DNA from: UBA935 sp031556725
Lineage (GTDB): Bacteria > Bacillota > Clostridia > Lachnospirales > Lachnospiraceae
DNA length: 64,000 bases
Assembly: GCA_031556725.1 (NCBI GenBank)
Contig: JAVBSL010000033.1
Location: 1-64,000 of the forward strand
Direction of reading: 5' to 3'
Shown: positions 33,201-42,027 of the stretch, piece by piece
How the letters are laid out: the number at the start of each line of letters is the position of its first letter
Position numbering within the stretch: position 1 is the stretch's first letter
Program-made: the position numbers and the translations under genes
Notes under the pieces: generated by a model
The model's input: only the letters and a program-made list of their open reading frames with translations
The model's database searches: none
What the model was told of the DNA's origin: nothing

Positions 33201-34758
33201 TGCCGGTGCAGCCGGCTGCGATATGCCGGATAAAGCCTGTCCGGAGTGCGGAGCTCCATTGAAAAAAGACGGCTTTGATATTCCCTTTGAAACCTTTTTG
33301 GGATTCAAGGGCGATAAAGAACCGGATATTGACCTTAACTTTTCCGGTGAATATCAAAGTAAGGCCCATAAATATACCGAAGTTATCTTTGGCGCCGGAC
33401 AGACTTACCGGGCTGGTACTATCGGAACACTGGCGGACAAGACGGCCTTTGGCTATGTGAAAAATTACTACGAGGAGCGGGGAAAAAGAAAGCGAACCTG
33501 TGAAATCAACCGGATTGTCACCGGTTGTACCGGTATCCGCAGAAGTACCGGGCAGCATCCGGGGGGTATCATAGTACTGCCTATCGGTGAGGATATCAAC
33601 TCTTTCACACCGGTACAGCATCCGGCCAATGATATGACCACGGATATTATCACCACCCATTTTGACTATCATTCCATTGATCATAATCTGCTGAAACTGG
33701 ATATTCTCGGACACGACGATCCTACCATGATCAGAATGCTGCAGGACTTGACCGGCATTGATCCGGTAGCCATTCCTTTGGATGACCCCCAGGTTATGTC
33801 ACTGTTCAGAAGCACCAAAGCATTAGGCATTACTCCGGATCAGATTGACGGCTGCCCGTTAGGATCCATGGGAATACCGGAGTTCGGTACGGAATTTGTT
33901 ATCCAGATGCTGATGGACACCGAGCCGTCTTCCTTTTCGGATTTGGTACGGATTTCCGGACTTTCCCATGGAACAGACGTATGGCTTGGCAATGCCCAGA
34001 CCTTGATTGAAGAGGGAAAGGCAACCATTTCCACCGCCATCTGTACAAGAGATGATATTATGACCTATCTGATTAATACCGGAGTGGAAAGTTCTCTATC
34101 TTTTACGATTATGGAAAGTGTCCGTAAAGGAAAAGGCTTAAAACCGGACTGGGAGGAAGCCATGCTGGCCGCCGGGGTTCCGGATTGGTATATCTGGTCC
34201 TGCAAAAAAATCAAGTATATGTTTCCCAAGGCTCATGCGGCAGCTTATGTTATGATGGCCTGGCGGATCGCTTATTGTAAGGTGAATTACCCATTGGCAT
34301 ATTATGCGTCATTTTTTTCCATCCGGGCATCGGCATTTTCCTATGAGATTATGTGCCAGGGACAAAAGCATCTGGAAGGGGTTATTGCTGATTATAAGCG
34401 GCGAATAGATACTTTAACTAAGAAAGAACAGGACTCCTATAGAGATATGAAGATCGTTCAGGAAATGTATGCCAGAGGTTTTGAGTTTGTGCCAATCGAT
34501 ATCTTTACGGCTCATTCAAGGAATTTCCAGATTATTGATGGGAAAATCATGCCTTCACTGAACAGTATCGAAGGTTTGGGCGAAAAGGCAGCCGATGCGG
34601 TAGTGGAAGCATCTAAGCTTGGGCCGTATTTATCAAAAGACGATTTCCGGCAGCGCACCAAGGTATCCAAGACGGTAATTGAATTGATGGATAGTTTGCA
34701 TTTACTGGGGGATCTACCGGAATCAAACCAAATCAGCCTGTTTGATTTCGTTGTTTAA
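30223..34758 (+). CDS. polC: DNA polymerase III alpha subunit, PolC type
   Basis: The 1511-residue chain has the Gram-positive PolC order: an N-terminal domain and OB fold, a PHP domain starting at VELHCHTKMSDMDG near 383, an inserted DEDDh exonuclease (FDIETTGFSP near 488, with AHNANFD and HRAVDDAEA), and then the polymerase core with PDIDLNFSGEYQ near 1032 carrying catalytic aspartates. A tail of helix-hairpin-helix and DFRQRTK motifs follows. It is the replicative polymerase with built-in proofreading. It starts nine bases after ispG and is followed closely by recJ. Confidence 0.98.
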   Translation: MAKQFWEVFPGLQLDKSNHDLFGQVTVEKVSATKRKDFVRVYISCEHLIQKAIIFKVEEEIKRQLFAGQNIEIKIYERYQLSSQYNPEKFMNIYQDSILLELKEYSPMVYNVFKNADISYPTENQVMLTIEDTVLAKGKTAELVRILEKIYNERCGFTVEVHTAYKEKKAGKYKEEDELKIKRQVAEIAARAVGSGPDGEETAAYDDAVPIQQQPADMAVQPPAAVKTGVFGNSKGKEKFGFEGRGERQRPVKRSDNPDVLYGKDFEEEAMSMEDIIGEMGEVVIRGKILTFDTREIRNEKTILIFDITDFTDTMTVKMFARNDQVEEITQGIKKGAFVKIKGVTLIDKFDNELTIGSIAGVKKIPDFTSSRMDNSVRKRVELHCHTKMSDMDGVSEAKDIVKRAYKWGHPAIAITDHGVVQAFPDANHVWDDLWYGEKNRCKEQGLPAPDKQDFFKIIYGVEAYLADDLKEIVTGDKDKDLEADFVVFDIETTGFSPVKNQIIEIGAVRISQGEMKERYSAFVNPDVPIPFAIEQLTGINDDMVVNAPFIEEVLPEFLTFCGDDVLVAHNANFDMGFIMEKSRLLGIKKEFTYVDTVGIARILLPNQAKHTLDAVAKTLHISLENHHRAVDDAEATAQIFVEFLKRLKAEGIDTLRKINALGASSPDIVKRLPTYHTIILAANNTGRENLYALISESHLTYYGKRPRVPKSLLQKHREGLIVGSACEAGELYRALLEDKADTEIARIVSFYDYLEIQPAGNNQFMIVSEKQSNINSIEDIQNINRKIVSLGEEFNKPVVATCDVHFLDPEDEVYRRIIMAGKGFTDADDQAPLYLRTTEEMLAEFAYLGSDKAEEVVITNTNLIADRIDVMAPVRPDKCAPIIPDSDKTLTDICFNKAHEIYGENLPPIVQARLEKELNSIISNGFAVMYIIAQKLVWKSVEDGYLVGSRGSVGSSFVATMAGITEVNPLSPHYYCSECHYSDFESEEVRKYAGAAGCDMPDKACPECGAPLKKDGFDIPFETFLGFKGDKEPDIDLNFSGEYQSKAHKYTEVIFGAGQTYRAGTIGTLADKTAFGYVKNYYEERGKRKRTCEINRIVTGCTGIRRSTGQHPGGIIVLPIGEDINSFTPVQHPANDMTTDIITTHFDYHSIDHNLLKLDILGHDDPTMIRMLQDLTGIDPVAIPLDDPQVMSLFRSTKALGITPDQIDGCPLGSMGIPEFGTEFVIQMLMDTEPSSFSDLVRISGLSHGTDVWLGNAQTLIEEGKATISTAICTRDDIMTYLINTGVESSLSFTIMESVRKGKGLKPDWEEAMLAAGVPDWYIWSCKKIKYMFPKAHAAAYVMMAWRIAYCKVNYPLAYYASFFSIRASAFSYEIMCQGQKHLEGVIADYKRRIDTLTKKEQDSYRDMKIVQEMYARGFEFVPIDIFTAHSRNFQIIDGKIMPSLNSIEGLGEKAADAVVEASKLGPYLSKDDFRQRTKVSKTVIELMDSLHLLGDLPESNQISLFDFVV

Positions 34759-34781
34759 AAAAGATGTGGAAAGGCATTAAG

Positions 34782-36554
34782 ATGGCAAAGTGGTTTGTAG
34801 CAGCTAAGAAAGCGGATTTCGAGGAGATTGGGAAGGAATTTGGAATTTCTCCCGTATTGGCAAGGATTATCCGTAACAGGGATATTATTGAAAAAGAAGA
34901 CATCCGAAAATACCTTGATGGAACGGTAGATGATTTATATGATCCTTTTTTGCTGAAGGGCATGGAGGGAGCGGTAACCATTATCGCCCGGAAAATTGCA
35001 GAAGGTGCGGCGCTTCGGGTAATCGGTGATTATGATGTGGATGGTATTTGTGCCACCTACATATTAATAAAAGGACTTAAGGAACTGGGGGGGAAGGTGG
35101 ATACAGTGATTCCCCATCGAATGAAGGATGGTTACGGATTAAATGACAATTTGATTACGGAGGCCTATGAAGCAGGAGTAGATACCATCATCACCTGTGA
35201 CAACGGAATTGCCGCAGCACCGCAGATTGCCGCAGCGAAAGAAAAGGGCATGACGGTCATCATTACCGATCACCATGAAGTTCCCTTTGAAGAAGCGGAG
35301 GATGGAAAGCGGATATACCAGCTGCCGGCGGCAGATGCAGTGGTGGATCCCAAACAGGAAGGGTGTACCTATCCTTATAAACAGATTTGCGGCGGCGTGG
35401 TAGCGGTTAAGGTGATCGAAGCTCTGTTTACCCATATGAATAGAAGCATTCCAACCGTCTTACAGGAGGAACTGCGGTGCTTTGGTGCCTTTGCTACGGT
35501 TTGTGATGTGATGGAATTAAGGGATGAAAACCGGATACTGGTGAAGTATGGATTGGAGCGGATGCGGGAAACTGCCAATTTAGGTTTGCGGGCACTGATC
35601 GAAGTGAATCATATTCAGGATAAGAACTTAAGTCCTTATCACCTTGGATTCATTTTAGGCCCCTGCTTAAATGCTACCGGAAGATTGGATACCGCAGAGC
35701 GGGCATTGGCTCTTTTTGGCGCACAGGACTATAAGGAAGCGATAACCATTGCGACTGATTTGAAGAGTCTGAATGAGAGCCGCAAAGAAATGACCCTTAA
35801 GGGAGTGGAAGCAGCGGTTACAATGGTGGAGTCAGGTGAGGAAAAGGCGGACAAAGTATTAGTACTGTATCTTCCCGATTGTCATGAAAGTCTGGCCGGT
35901 ATTATTGCCGGACGAATCAGAGAACGGTATGGAAAGCCGACTTTTGTATTGACCAGGGGGGAAGATGAGATAAAAGGTTCCGGCCGCTCCATAGATGCTT
36001 ATCATATGTATGAAGAAATGTGCAAATGCAAGGAACTCTTTAGCAAATATGGTGGTCATAAGCTGGCTGCCGGTCTTTCAATGAAAGAAGAAAACATCCG
36101 GGAGCTGCGGGAAAGCCTAAATAAAAAAACTTCCTTAACCGATGAAGACTTTGAAGAAACGGTCCATATTGATGTACCCATGCCATTGTCTTACGTAAGC
36201 CGGGAATTTATCAAAGAACTGGATAAGCTGGAGCCCTTTGGTATGGGAAATGCCAAACCGGTTTTTGCCCAGAAGGATATCCGTCTTTTACGGGGAACCA
36301 TTATGGGAAAGAATAGAAATGTCGGAAAGTATACGATAACGGATGGAGAAGGCCGAAGATTTGAAATGATTTATTTTGGTGATTTGGAAGCCTTTCATAT
36401 ATTTTTGGAAAACCGTTACTCAAAGGATCAGGCAACCGCATTATATGCCGGTGGCTCGGAAACGCCAATGGAAATAAGTATTACCTATTATCCCGGCATT
36501 AACAGTTATATGGGAAAAGAAAGCATCCAGATTGTGATGCAAAATTATTGTTAA
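34782..36554 (+). CDS. recJ: Single-stranded-DNA-specific exonuclease
   Basis: DHH-family motifs are present: GDYDVDGICAT near residue 80, TCDNGIAA, and ITDHHEVP with the signature DHH. A DHHA1 domain with SGRSIDAYHM- and GGHKLAAGLS-type segments follows, then an OB fold. It degrades single-stranded DNA 5' to 3' in recombinational repair using Mn/Mg ions. The start is taken at the second in-frame ATG because GGAAAGG is seven bases upstream of it. At 590 residues it is a normal RecJ. It follows polC by 23 bases. Confidence 0.95.
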   Translation: MAKWFVAAKKADFEEIGKEFGISPVLARIIRNRDIIEKEDIRKYLDGTVDDLYDPFLLKGMEGAVTIIARKIAEGAALRVIGDYDVDGICATYILIKGLKELGGKVDTVIPHRMKDGYGLNDNLITEAYEAGVDTIITCDNGIAAAPQIAAAKEKGMTVIITDHHEVPFEEAEDGKRIYQLPAADAVVDPKQEGCTYPYKQICGGVVAVKVIEALFTHMNRSIPTVLQEELRCFGAFATVCDVMELRDENRILVKYGLERMRETANLGLRALIEVNHIQDKNLSPYHLGFILGPCLNATGRLDTAERALALFGAQDYKEAITIATDLKSLNESRKEMTLKGVEAAVTMVESGEEKADKVLVLYLPDCHESLAGIIAGRIRERYGKPTFVLTRGEDEIKGSGRSIDAYHMYEEMCKCKELFSKYGGHKLAAGLSMKEENIRELRESLNKKTSLTDEDFEETVHIDVPMPLSYVSREFIKELDKLEPFGMGNAKPVFAQKDIRLLRGTIMGKNRNVGKYTITDGEGRRFEMIYFGDLEAFHIFLENRYSKDQATALYAGGSETPMEISITYYPGINSYMGKESIQIVMQNYC

Positions 36555-36575
36555 ACTTATGAGGAGAATAACACT

Positions 36576-37508
36576 ATGATTACAACAGTTACACTCAATC
36601 CGGCAGTGGACAAAACGTACACTACCACAGGATTAATTATGGGACAGGTAAACCGGATGAAGTCGGTTAGGAATATTGCCGGCGGCAAAGGCATTAATGT
36701 TGCCAAGATTTTGCGGCAATATGGGCATCCGGTAACAGCAATGGGATTTTTGGGCGGATATACCGGTGCTTTTATCGAAACTTATATAAAGGAAATCCAG
36801 GCAGTCGGTGCTTTTACCACAATTAGGGAAGAAACCAGGAGCAGCATTAATATTGTTGCGGAAGATGGATATGTTACGGAGATTCTGGAACCCGGCCCGG
36901 AAATCAGCCAGGGCGAACTGGAGTGTTTCCTTGCAGATTACAGGCAGAAAATAGGGCAGAGTGAACTGGTCATACTATCCGGCAGTGTCCCCAAAGGCAT
37001 TCCGGAGGATATCTATCTGACCTTGATCCAATTAGCGAAGGAACAAGGGAAAAAGGTGATTCTGGATACCAGCGGTACCTATCTTGCGGCCGGAATCAAG
37101 GCACAGCCTTTTATGATAAAACCTAATTTAAAAGAACTGGAATACTTTGTGGGACACCGAATCAGCGGAGTCGATGAAGCGGCATTGGTAGCCAGAAAGT
37201 TAGTGGAAGACGGCATTGCCCATGTGATGGTTTCATTAGGAAAAAAGGGCTTGCTTTATACCGCTGAAGGCATGGAAAGAGTATTATATACCAAATCTCC
37301 GGAAATCAAACAAAAAAATACCATCGGGTGTGGTGATAGTGTAGTAGCTTCTTTTTGCATGTCCTACTTAAATGAGGCCGATCCGGAGGAGATTATCAAA
37401 AAAGCTGCAGCCATATCCACAGCCAATGCAACCACCCTTGACATTGCGGTAATTCCGATGGAACAGGCCGAGGAGCTGTATCAGGAAATCAAAGTAAGCT
37501 ATATTTAA
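36576..37508 (+). CDS. 1-phosphofructokinase-family hexose kinase
   Basis: The PfkB-family N-terminus has TVTLNPAVDKT and the GGKGINVA motif; the C-terminal signature is NTIGCGDSVVA with D as the catalytic base. The subgroup includes FruK (fructose 1-phosphate) and LacC (tagatose 6-phosphate); fructose 1-phosphate is the more common substrate. No PTS or fruR gene is next to it, which is unusual for fruK and keeps the substrate open. It ends the polC-recJ run before a strong terminator. Confidence 0.88.
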   Translation: MITTVTLNPAVDKTYTTTGLIMGQVNRMKSVRNIAGGKGINVAKILRQYGHPVTAMGFLGGYTGAFIETYIKEIQAVGAFTTIREETRSSINIVAEDGYVTEILEPGPEISQGELECFLADYRQKIGQSELVILSGSVPKGIPEDIYLTLIQLAKEQGKKVILDTSGTYLAAGIKAQPFMIKPNLKELEYFVGHRISGVDEAALVARKLVEDGIAHVMVSLGKKGLLYTAEGMERVLYTKSPEIKQKNTIGCGDSVVASFCMSYLNEADPEEIIKKAAAISTANATTLDIAVIPMEQAEELYQEIKVSYI

Positions 37509-37518
37509 TAACAATATT

Positions 37519-37561
37519 AAGAAAGCAAAAACCTCCGGGTTACCGGAGGTTTCGCTTTCTT
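37519..37561 (+). terminator. Strong intrinsic terminator
   Basis: AACCTCCGG pairs with CCGGAGGTT around GTTA, and the stem is extended by AGAAAGC/GCTTTCT. It closes the ispG-polC-recJ-kinase run. Confidence 0.85.
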
Positions 37562-37735
37562 ATGAGGGGGGAGATAGTGAGTTAACAACTATCTTGATAT
37601 TTACTATAAACTCAAATTGTGTACAAAGTGTGAGCATTTTATGATAAAAATCTTAAATACTATTAAGTAAAAATAAATCATATCGAAAATGTTTCAGAAC
37701 GTATCATTTTACATATCATATCAGTAACGGTCCGG

Positions 37736-37764
37736 TTGAAAAAACTTGCTGTTCGTGATATCTT
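37736..37764 (+). promoter_or_regulatory. Promoter before murE
   Basis: TTGAAA at 37736-37741 and TATCTT at 37759-37764 are 17 bases apart, about 25 bases before the murE start. The 170 bases upstream are AT-rich with no gene. It probably drives the long murE-to-rsgA run. Confidence 0.55.
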
Positions 37765-37787
37765 ATTTAAAGGAAAGAGGTTAAAGC

Positions 37788-39242
37788 ATGTATATTTGCA
37801 GAGATTTATTAAAAGGATTAGAATATGAATGCATCCAGGGCAGTGACCAGTGCAGTGTCAGCGCAGTAGTAAATGATTCCCGAATGGCAGGACCGAATGA
37901 TTTGTTCATATGCATTTCCGGAGCCAACAGTGACGGTCATGCTTACGCCAGCCAGGTAGTGGAAAAGGGTGTCAAAGTTCTGGTGGTGGAAAAAGAGATT
38001 TCCATTGATAACAGTGATGTTACTATTATTAAAGTGACCGATTCCCGATATGCCATGGCTGTGATATCGGCTGCCTATTTTGGGCATCCGGCAGAAGAGC
38101 TGAAGGTGATCGGCATTACCGGAACCAAAGGGAAAACCACCACCACTTATCTGATCAAGTCTATTTTGGAACAGGCAGGATATAAGGTGGGTTTGATCGG
38201 AACCATTGAAATTATTATCGGAGATAAGCATATTCCGGCGGTAAATACCACACCGGAGTCTTTTCTGGTTCAGAAGTACTTTAGGGAGATGGCTGATGCA
38301 GGCTGTGATATGGTGGTGATGGAGGCAGCTTCTCAGGGCTTTAAGCTTCACCGGACAGCCGGATTTATGTTTGACCTTGGTATATTTACCAATTTGGAGC
38401 CGGACCATATCGGCCCCAATGAGCATGCCGATTTTGAAGAATATCTGGCATGTAAGAGTATGTTATTTAAACAATGCAAAAAGGGCATTGTGAATAAAGA
38501 CGATAAATACTGTGATGCTGTCATGGCCGGTCATATTTGTGAGATGGAAAGCTATGGCATTGAACAGAAGGCAGATATCCAGGCATCAAGCTTGCAGTTA
38601 TATCGGGAAAAAGGCGATTTAGGTGTTACCTTCCAGGTAAGCGGATTGATTCAGATGGAAGCCAAAGTACCAACCCCGGGACGCTTCAGTGTCTATAACG
38701 CCCTGGCAGCCATTGCCGTATGCCGGCATTTTGGAGTGGCGGTTCCGGTAATCCGGCAGGCTTTGCTGAAAGCCCATGTTCGGGGAAGAATTGAAATGGT
38801 TCCGGTTTCGGAGGAATTTACCCTGATGATCGATTACGCCCATAATGCCATGGGACTGGAAAGCTTATTAACGGCATTAAAGGAATATGAACCCAAACGA
38901 TTGGTCTGTTTATTTGGCTGCGGCGGAGACCGTTCCAAACTTCGCCGGTTTGAAATGGGGGAGGTCAGCGGCAATCTGGCGGATTTGACCATTATTACAT
39001 CGGATAATCCCAGAACCGAGCAGCCCCAGGATATCATCAACGATATTAAAATCGGAATCGGCAAAACCAAGGGTGAATATATAGAAATCATTGATCGCAG
39101 AGAAGCCATTGCCTACGTGCTTAAAAACGGACAGCCGGGTGATATTATCGTACTGGCCGGAAAAGGACATGAAGATTACCAGGAGATTAACGGTGTGAAA
39201 TACCCCATGGATGAACGAGTTATCATACAGGAATTATTATGA
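37788..39242 (+). CDS. murE: UDP-N-acetylmuramyl-tripeptide synthetase
   Basis: The Mur ligase P-loop GTKGKTTT is near residue 114, the central domain has EAASQGF and ALAAIAVCRHFG, and the C-terminal DNPR motif is near residue 405 (ITSDNPRTEQP). DNPR is the established marker of meso-diaminopimelate recognition, so this enzyme adds meso-A2pm to UDP-MurNAc-L-Ala-D-Glu. A ribosome binding site of AGGAAAGAGG lies before the ATG. Its last codons overlap the priA start by four bases. It is separated from the dcw cluster by 12 kb. Confidence 0.95.
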   Translation: MYICRDLLKGLEYECIQGSDQCSVSAVVNDSRMAGPNDLFICISGANSDGHAYASQVVEKGVKVLVVEKEISIDNSDVTIIKVTDSRYAMAVISAAYFGHPAEELKVIGITGTKGKTTTTYLIKSILEQAGYKVGLIGTIEIIIGDKHIPAVNTTPESFLVQKYFREMADAGCDMVVMEAASQGFKLHRTAGFMFDLGIFTNLEPDHIGPNEHADFEEYLACKSMLFKQCKKGIVNKDDKYCDAVMAGHICEMESYGIEQKADIQASSLQLYREKGDLGVTFQVSGLIQMEAKVPTPGRFSVYNALAAIAVCRHFGVAVPVIRQALLKAHVRGRIEMVPVSEEFTLMIDYAHNAMGLESLLTALKEYEPKRLVCLFGCGGDRSKLRRFEMGEVSGNLADLTIITSDNPRTEQPQDIINDIKIGIGKTKGEYIEIIDRREAIAYVLKNGQPGDIIVLAGKGHEDYQEINGVKYPMDERVIIQELL

Positions 39243-41479
39243 CAGAAAATCAAAAGTATAAATTTGCCAATATTATTGTGGATATATCCCATGAAAAAGT
39301 AGACCGGCCTTTTCAATATAAAGTTCCGGATGAGCTGTTAGCAATACTGGAGCCGGGAATGAGTGTCAGTATTCCCTTTGGAAACGGCAACCGTCTGCGT
39401 ACCGGTGTGGTACTGGAGCGAACGGACCGGGCTGAGTATCCGCCTGATAAGTTAAAGGAAATTATTGAAGTTGTTCCGGACAGTGTGGCTATGACGGCCG
39501 ACGCCATCCGACTGGCCGCATGGATGAAGAAAACCTACGGCTCCACCATGATTGCAGCACTGAAAACAGTGCTGCCGGCCAAACAGGTTTTTAAACCGAA
39601 AACCAGAAAATCAGTGGTCAGATTATCGGAAGTACAACAGATAGAAGAGCTTTTAACGGAAGCAATCCGAAAAAAGCAAACGGCCAAAGCCAGGGTCCTG
39701 GCTGAATTGGCGGTAGAAGAAATCCTGCCCTACGAATTGATTGCGGGAAAACTGCATGTTTCTCCGGCCACTATGAAGAGCCTGGAAAAACAGGGGGTTA
39801 TTCAGCTAAAGGAAGAAAGCTATTACCGCAATCCGGTTAAGCTGGAGGATGCCAAGGAGCAGGCCAAGCAATTAAGCGAAGAGCAAAAAACAATTGTAAA
39901 TGAAATTACCGGAGAATACGCAGAAGGAATCCGTAAGACCTATCTGATTCATGGAATTACCGGAAGCGGAAAAACGGAAGTATATATGGCTTTGATCGAG
40001 CAGGTAGTGGCTTTGGGGCGGCAATGTATCGTGCTGATTCCCGAAATAGCCTTAACCTATCAAACCCTGCTGCGTTTCTATAAAAGGTTTGGTGACCGGG
40101 TTTCGGTAATGAACTCCACCTTGTCCCAGGGAGAAAAATATGATCAATGTGAACGGGCCAGACGAGGAGAAATTGATATTATTATCGGCCCCCGCTCGGC
40201 ACTGTTTGTTCCCTTCCCCGATTTGGGAATGATCATTATAGATGAGGAGCATGAACCCAGCTATAAAAGTGAGTCCATGCCCAGATACCATGCCAGGGAA
40301 ACAGCAGAATTTCTTGCGGGGATAAAAAATGCCAGCTTGGTACTGGGATCGGCAACCCCCTCACTGGAAGCTTACTTTCGGGCTAAGGAAAGTACATACC
40401 GATTATTCACATTAACCAAACGTCTCACCGGCGGAACCCTTCCGATGGTTTATACAGTGGATTTGCGGGAAGAATTAAAAGCAGGGAACCGTTCCATTTT
40501 CAGTGGTCAGCTGCAGGAACTGATAGCAGAGCGGCTGGCGGCTGGGGAACAGATAATGTTATTCTTAAATCGCCGGGGCTATGCGGGTTTTATTTCCTGC
40601 CGGTCCTGCGGACATGTTATGAAATGCCCCCATTGCGATGTATCACTGTCCAGGCATAAGGGGGGAAAACTGGTATGCCATTATTGCGGCTACGAGACAA
40701 AAGAGGTTACCTCCTGCCCGGAGTGCGGTTCAAAGTATATTCTGGGCTTTCGCGCCGGAACCCAGCAGATAGAAGAAAACATCAGTAAGATGTGGCCGGC
40801 GGCACGGGTCTTGCGGATGGATGGCGATACCACCAAAAAGAAAGAAAGCTATGAACAGATTCTAACGGTTTTTTCGGAAGGACAGGCAGACATTCTGATC
40901 GGTACTCAGATGATCGTAAAAGGACATGATTTTCCCAACGTCACACTGGTAGGAATTCTGGCGGCGGATTTATCCTTAAATGCCAATGACTATCGGGCCG
41001 GTGAACGTACTTTTCAGTTGCTGACCCAGGCGGCAGGGCGAGCCGGCCGGGGAGAAAAACCGGGAGAAGTGGTAATCCAGACTTACCGCCCGGAGCATTA
41101 CAGCATAATACGGGCAGCCGAACAGGACTATGAAAAGTTTTATGAAGAAGAAGTCATATATCGGGAACTGGCTTCTTATCCCCCCGCATCTCATATGCTG
41201 GCAATTTTGATTGGTGCAGCGGATGAAGAAGAAGGAGCGAAACTGGGACAGGAACTTGCCGGATTAATAAAAAAAGGTGAGTATCCGGTCAGAGTAATCG
41301 GCCCAGCGGCAGCGGCAGTTTCCAAAATCAATGATATTTACCGATATGTTCTTTACATCAAGCACAAAGATTACGAAGAGCTGGTAAAGGTAAAAGATCT
41401 GGTTGAAGAAGCAATGAACAGCAGAGAAAGTAAAAGGGAAGCGATTCAATTTGATTTCGACCCGATGGATAATTATTAA
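39239..41479 (+). CDS. priA: Primosomal protein N' (replication restart helicase)
   Basis: The DNA-binding domain is followed by a superfamily 2 helicase with Walker A ITGSGKTEVY near 240 and the DEEH box IIIDEEHEP near 335. A zinc-binding cluster of CxxC pairs near 454-505 (CRSCGHVMKCPHCD, CHYCG, CPECG) follows, then the helicase C lobe with GRAGRG. It reloads the replisome at stalled forks. The ATG overlaps the murE stop by four bases. Confidence 0.97.
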   Translation: MTENQKYKFANIIVDISHEKVDRPFQYKVPDELLAILEPGMSVSIPFGNGNRLRTGVVLERTDRAEYPPDKLKEIIEVVPDSVAMTADAIRLAAWMKKTYGSTMIAALKTVLPAKQVFKPKTRKSVVRLSEVQQIEELLTEAIRKKQTAKARVLAELAVEEILPYELIAGKLHVSPATMKSLEKQGVIQLKEESYYRNPVKLEDAKEQAKQLSEEQKTIVNEITGEYAEGIRKTYLIHGITGSGKTEVYMALIEQVVALGRQCIVLIPEIALTYQTLLRFYKRFGDRVSVMNSTLSQGEKYDQCERARRGEIDIIIGPRSALFVPFPDLGMIIIDEEHEPSYKSESMPRYHARETAEFLAGIKNASLVLGSATPSLEAYFRAKESTYRLFTLTKRLTGGTLPMVYTVDLREELKAGNRSIFSGQLQELIAERLAAGEQIMLFLNRRGYAGFISCRSCGHVMKCPHCDVSLSRHKGGKLVCHYCGYETKEVTSCPECGSKYILGFRAGTQQIEENISKMWPAARVLRMDGDTTKKKESYEQILTVFSEGQADILIGTQMIVKGHDFPNVTLVGILAADLSLNANDYRAGERTFQLLTQAAGRAGRGEKPGEVVIQTYRPEHYSIIRAAEQDYEKFYEEEVIYRELASYPPASHMLAILIGAADEEEGAKLGQELAGLIKKGEYPVRVIGPAAAAVSKINDIYRYVLYIKHKDYEELVKVKDLVEEAMNSRESKREAIQFDFDPMDNY

Positions 41480-41503
41480 AAGGAGCAGAAAGGCAGGCAC
41501 AAA

Positions 41504-42013
41504 ATGGCAATAAGAAACGTAAGACAAATCGGTGATGCGGTACTGGAGAAAACCTGTAAGGAAGTCAAAGAAGTTACCCCGCGCACCAAAGAATTAATCG
41601 AAGATATGTTAGATACCATGTATGAAGCAGACGGTGTGGGACTGGCAGCGTGTCAGGTGGGAATTTTGAAACGGATCGTGGTAATTGATGCAACCGGCGA
41701 TGAGCCGCACGTATTGATTAATCCCAGAATATTGGAAACCAGCGGAGAACAGACCGGAAACGAAGGCTGTTTAAGTGTTCCCGGAAAGCATGGTACCGTT
41801 ACCCGGCCTAATTATGTAAAAGTATTGGCTTATGATGAAGAGATGAAGCCTTTTGAACTGGAGGGAACCGAATTGCTGGCACGAGCCATCTGTCATGAAG
41901 TGGATCATCTGGAAGGAAAACTTTATGTAGATAAAGTGGAAGGCGAGCTGCGGGATAACAGCGAAGCAGAATACGAAGATGACGAAGAACTGGAAGATGA
42001 TGAAACAGAATAA
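41504..42013 (+). CDS. def: Peptide deformylase
   Basis: The three metalloenzyme motifs are present: GVGLAACQVGI near 43, EGCLSVPG with the metal-binding Cys, and HEVDHLEG with two His ligands and the catalytic Glu. It removes the N-formyl group from nascent proteins. Motif 1 has Cys where Pro or Val is common. A strongly acidic tail of about 20 residues follows the enzyme core and is not needed for the fold. It lies directly upstream of fmt, the enzyme that adds the formyl group. Confidence 0.97.
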   Translation: MAIRNVRQIGDAVLEKTCKEVKEVTPRTKELIEDMLDTMYEADGVGLAACQVGILKRIVVIDATGDEPHVLINPRILETSGEQTGNEGCLSVPGKHGTVTRPNYVKVLAYDEEMKPFELEGTELLARAICHEVDHLEGKLYVDKVEGELRDNSEAEYEDDEELEDDETE

Positions 42014-42027
42014 GGAGTTAATAGTCT

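Noticed and set aside
32983..33714. 243-codon minus-strand frame
   Set aside because: It lies wholly inside polC, opposite the conserved polymerase core, and has no ribosome binding site or motif.
37818..38426. 202-codon minus-strand frame
   Set aside because: It is the reverse strand of murE, with no independent support.
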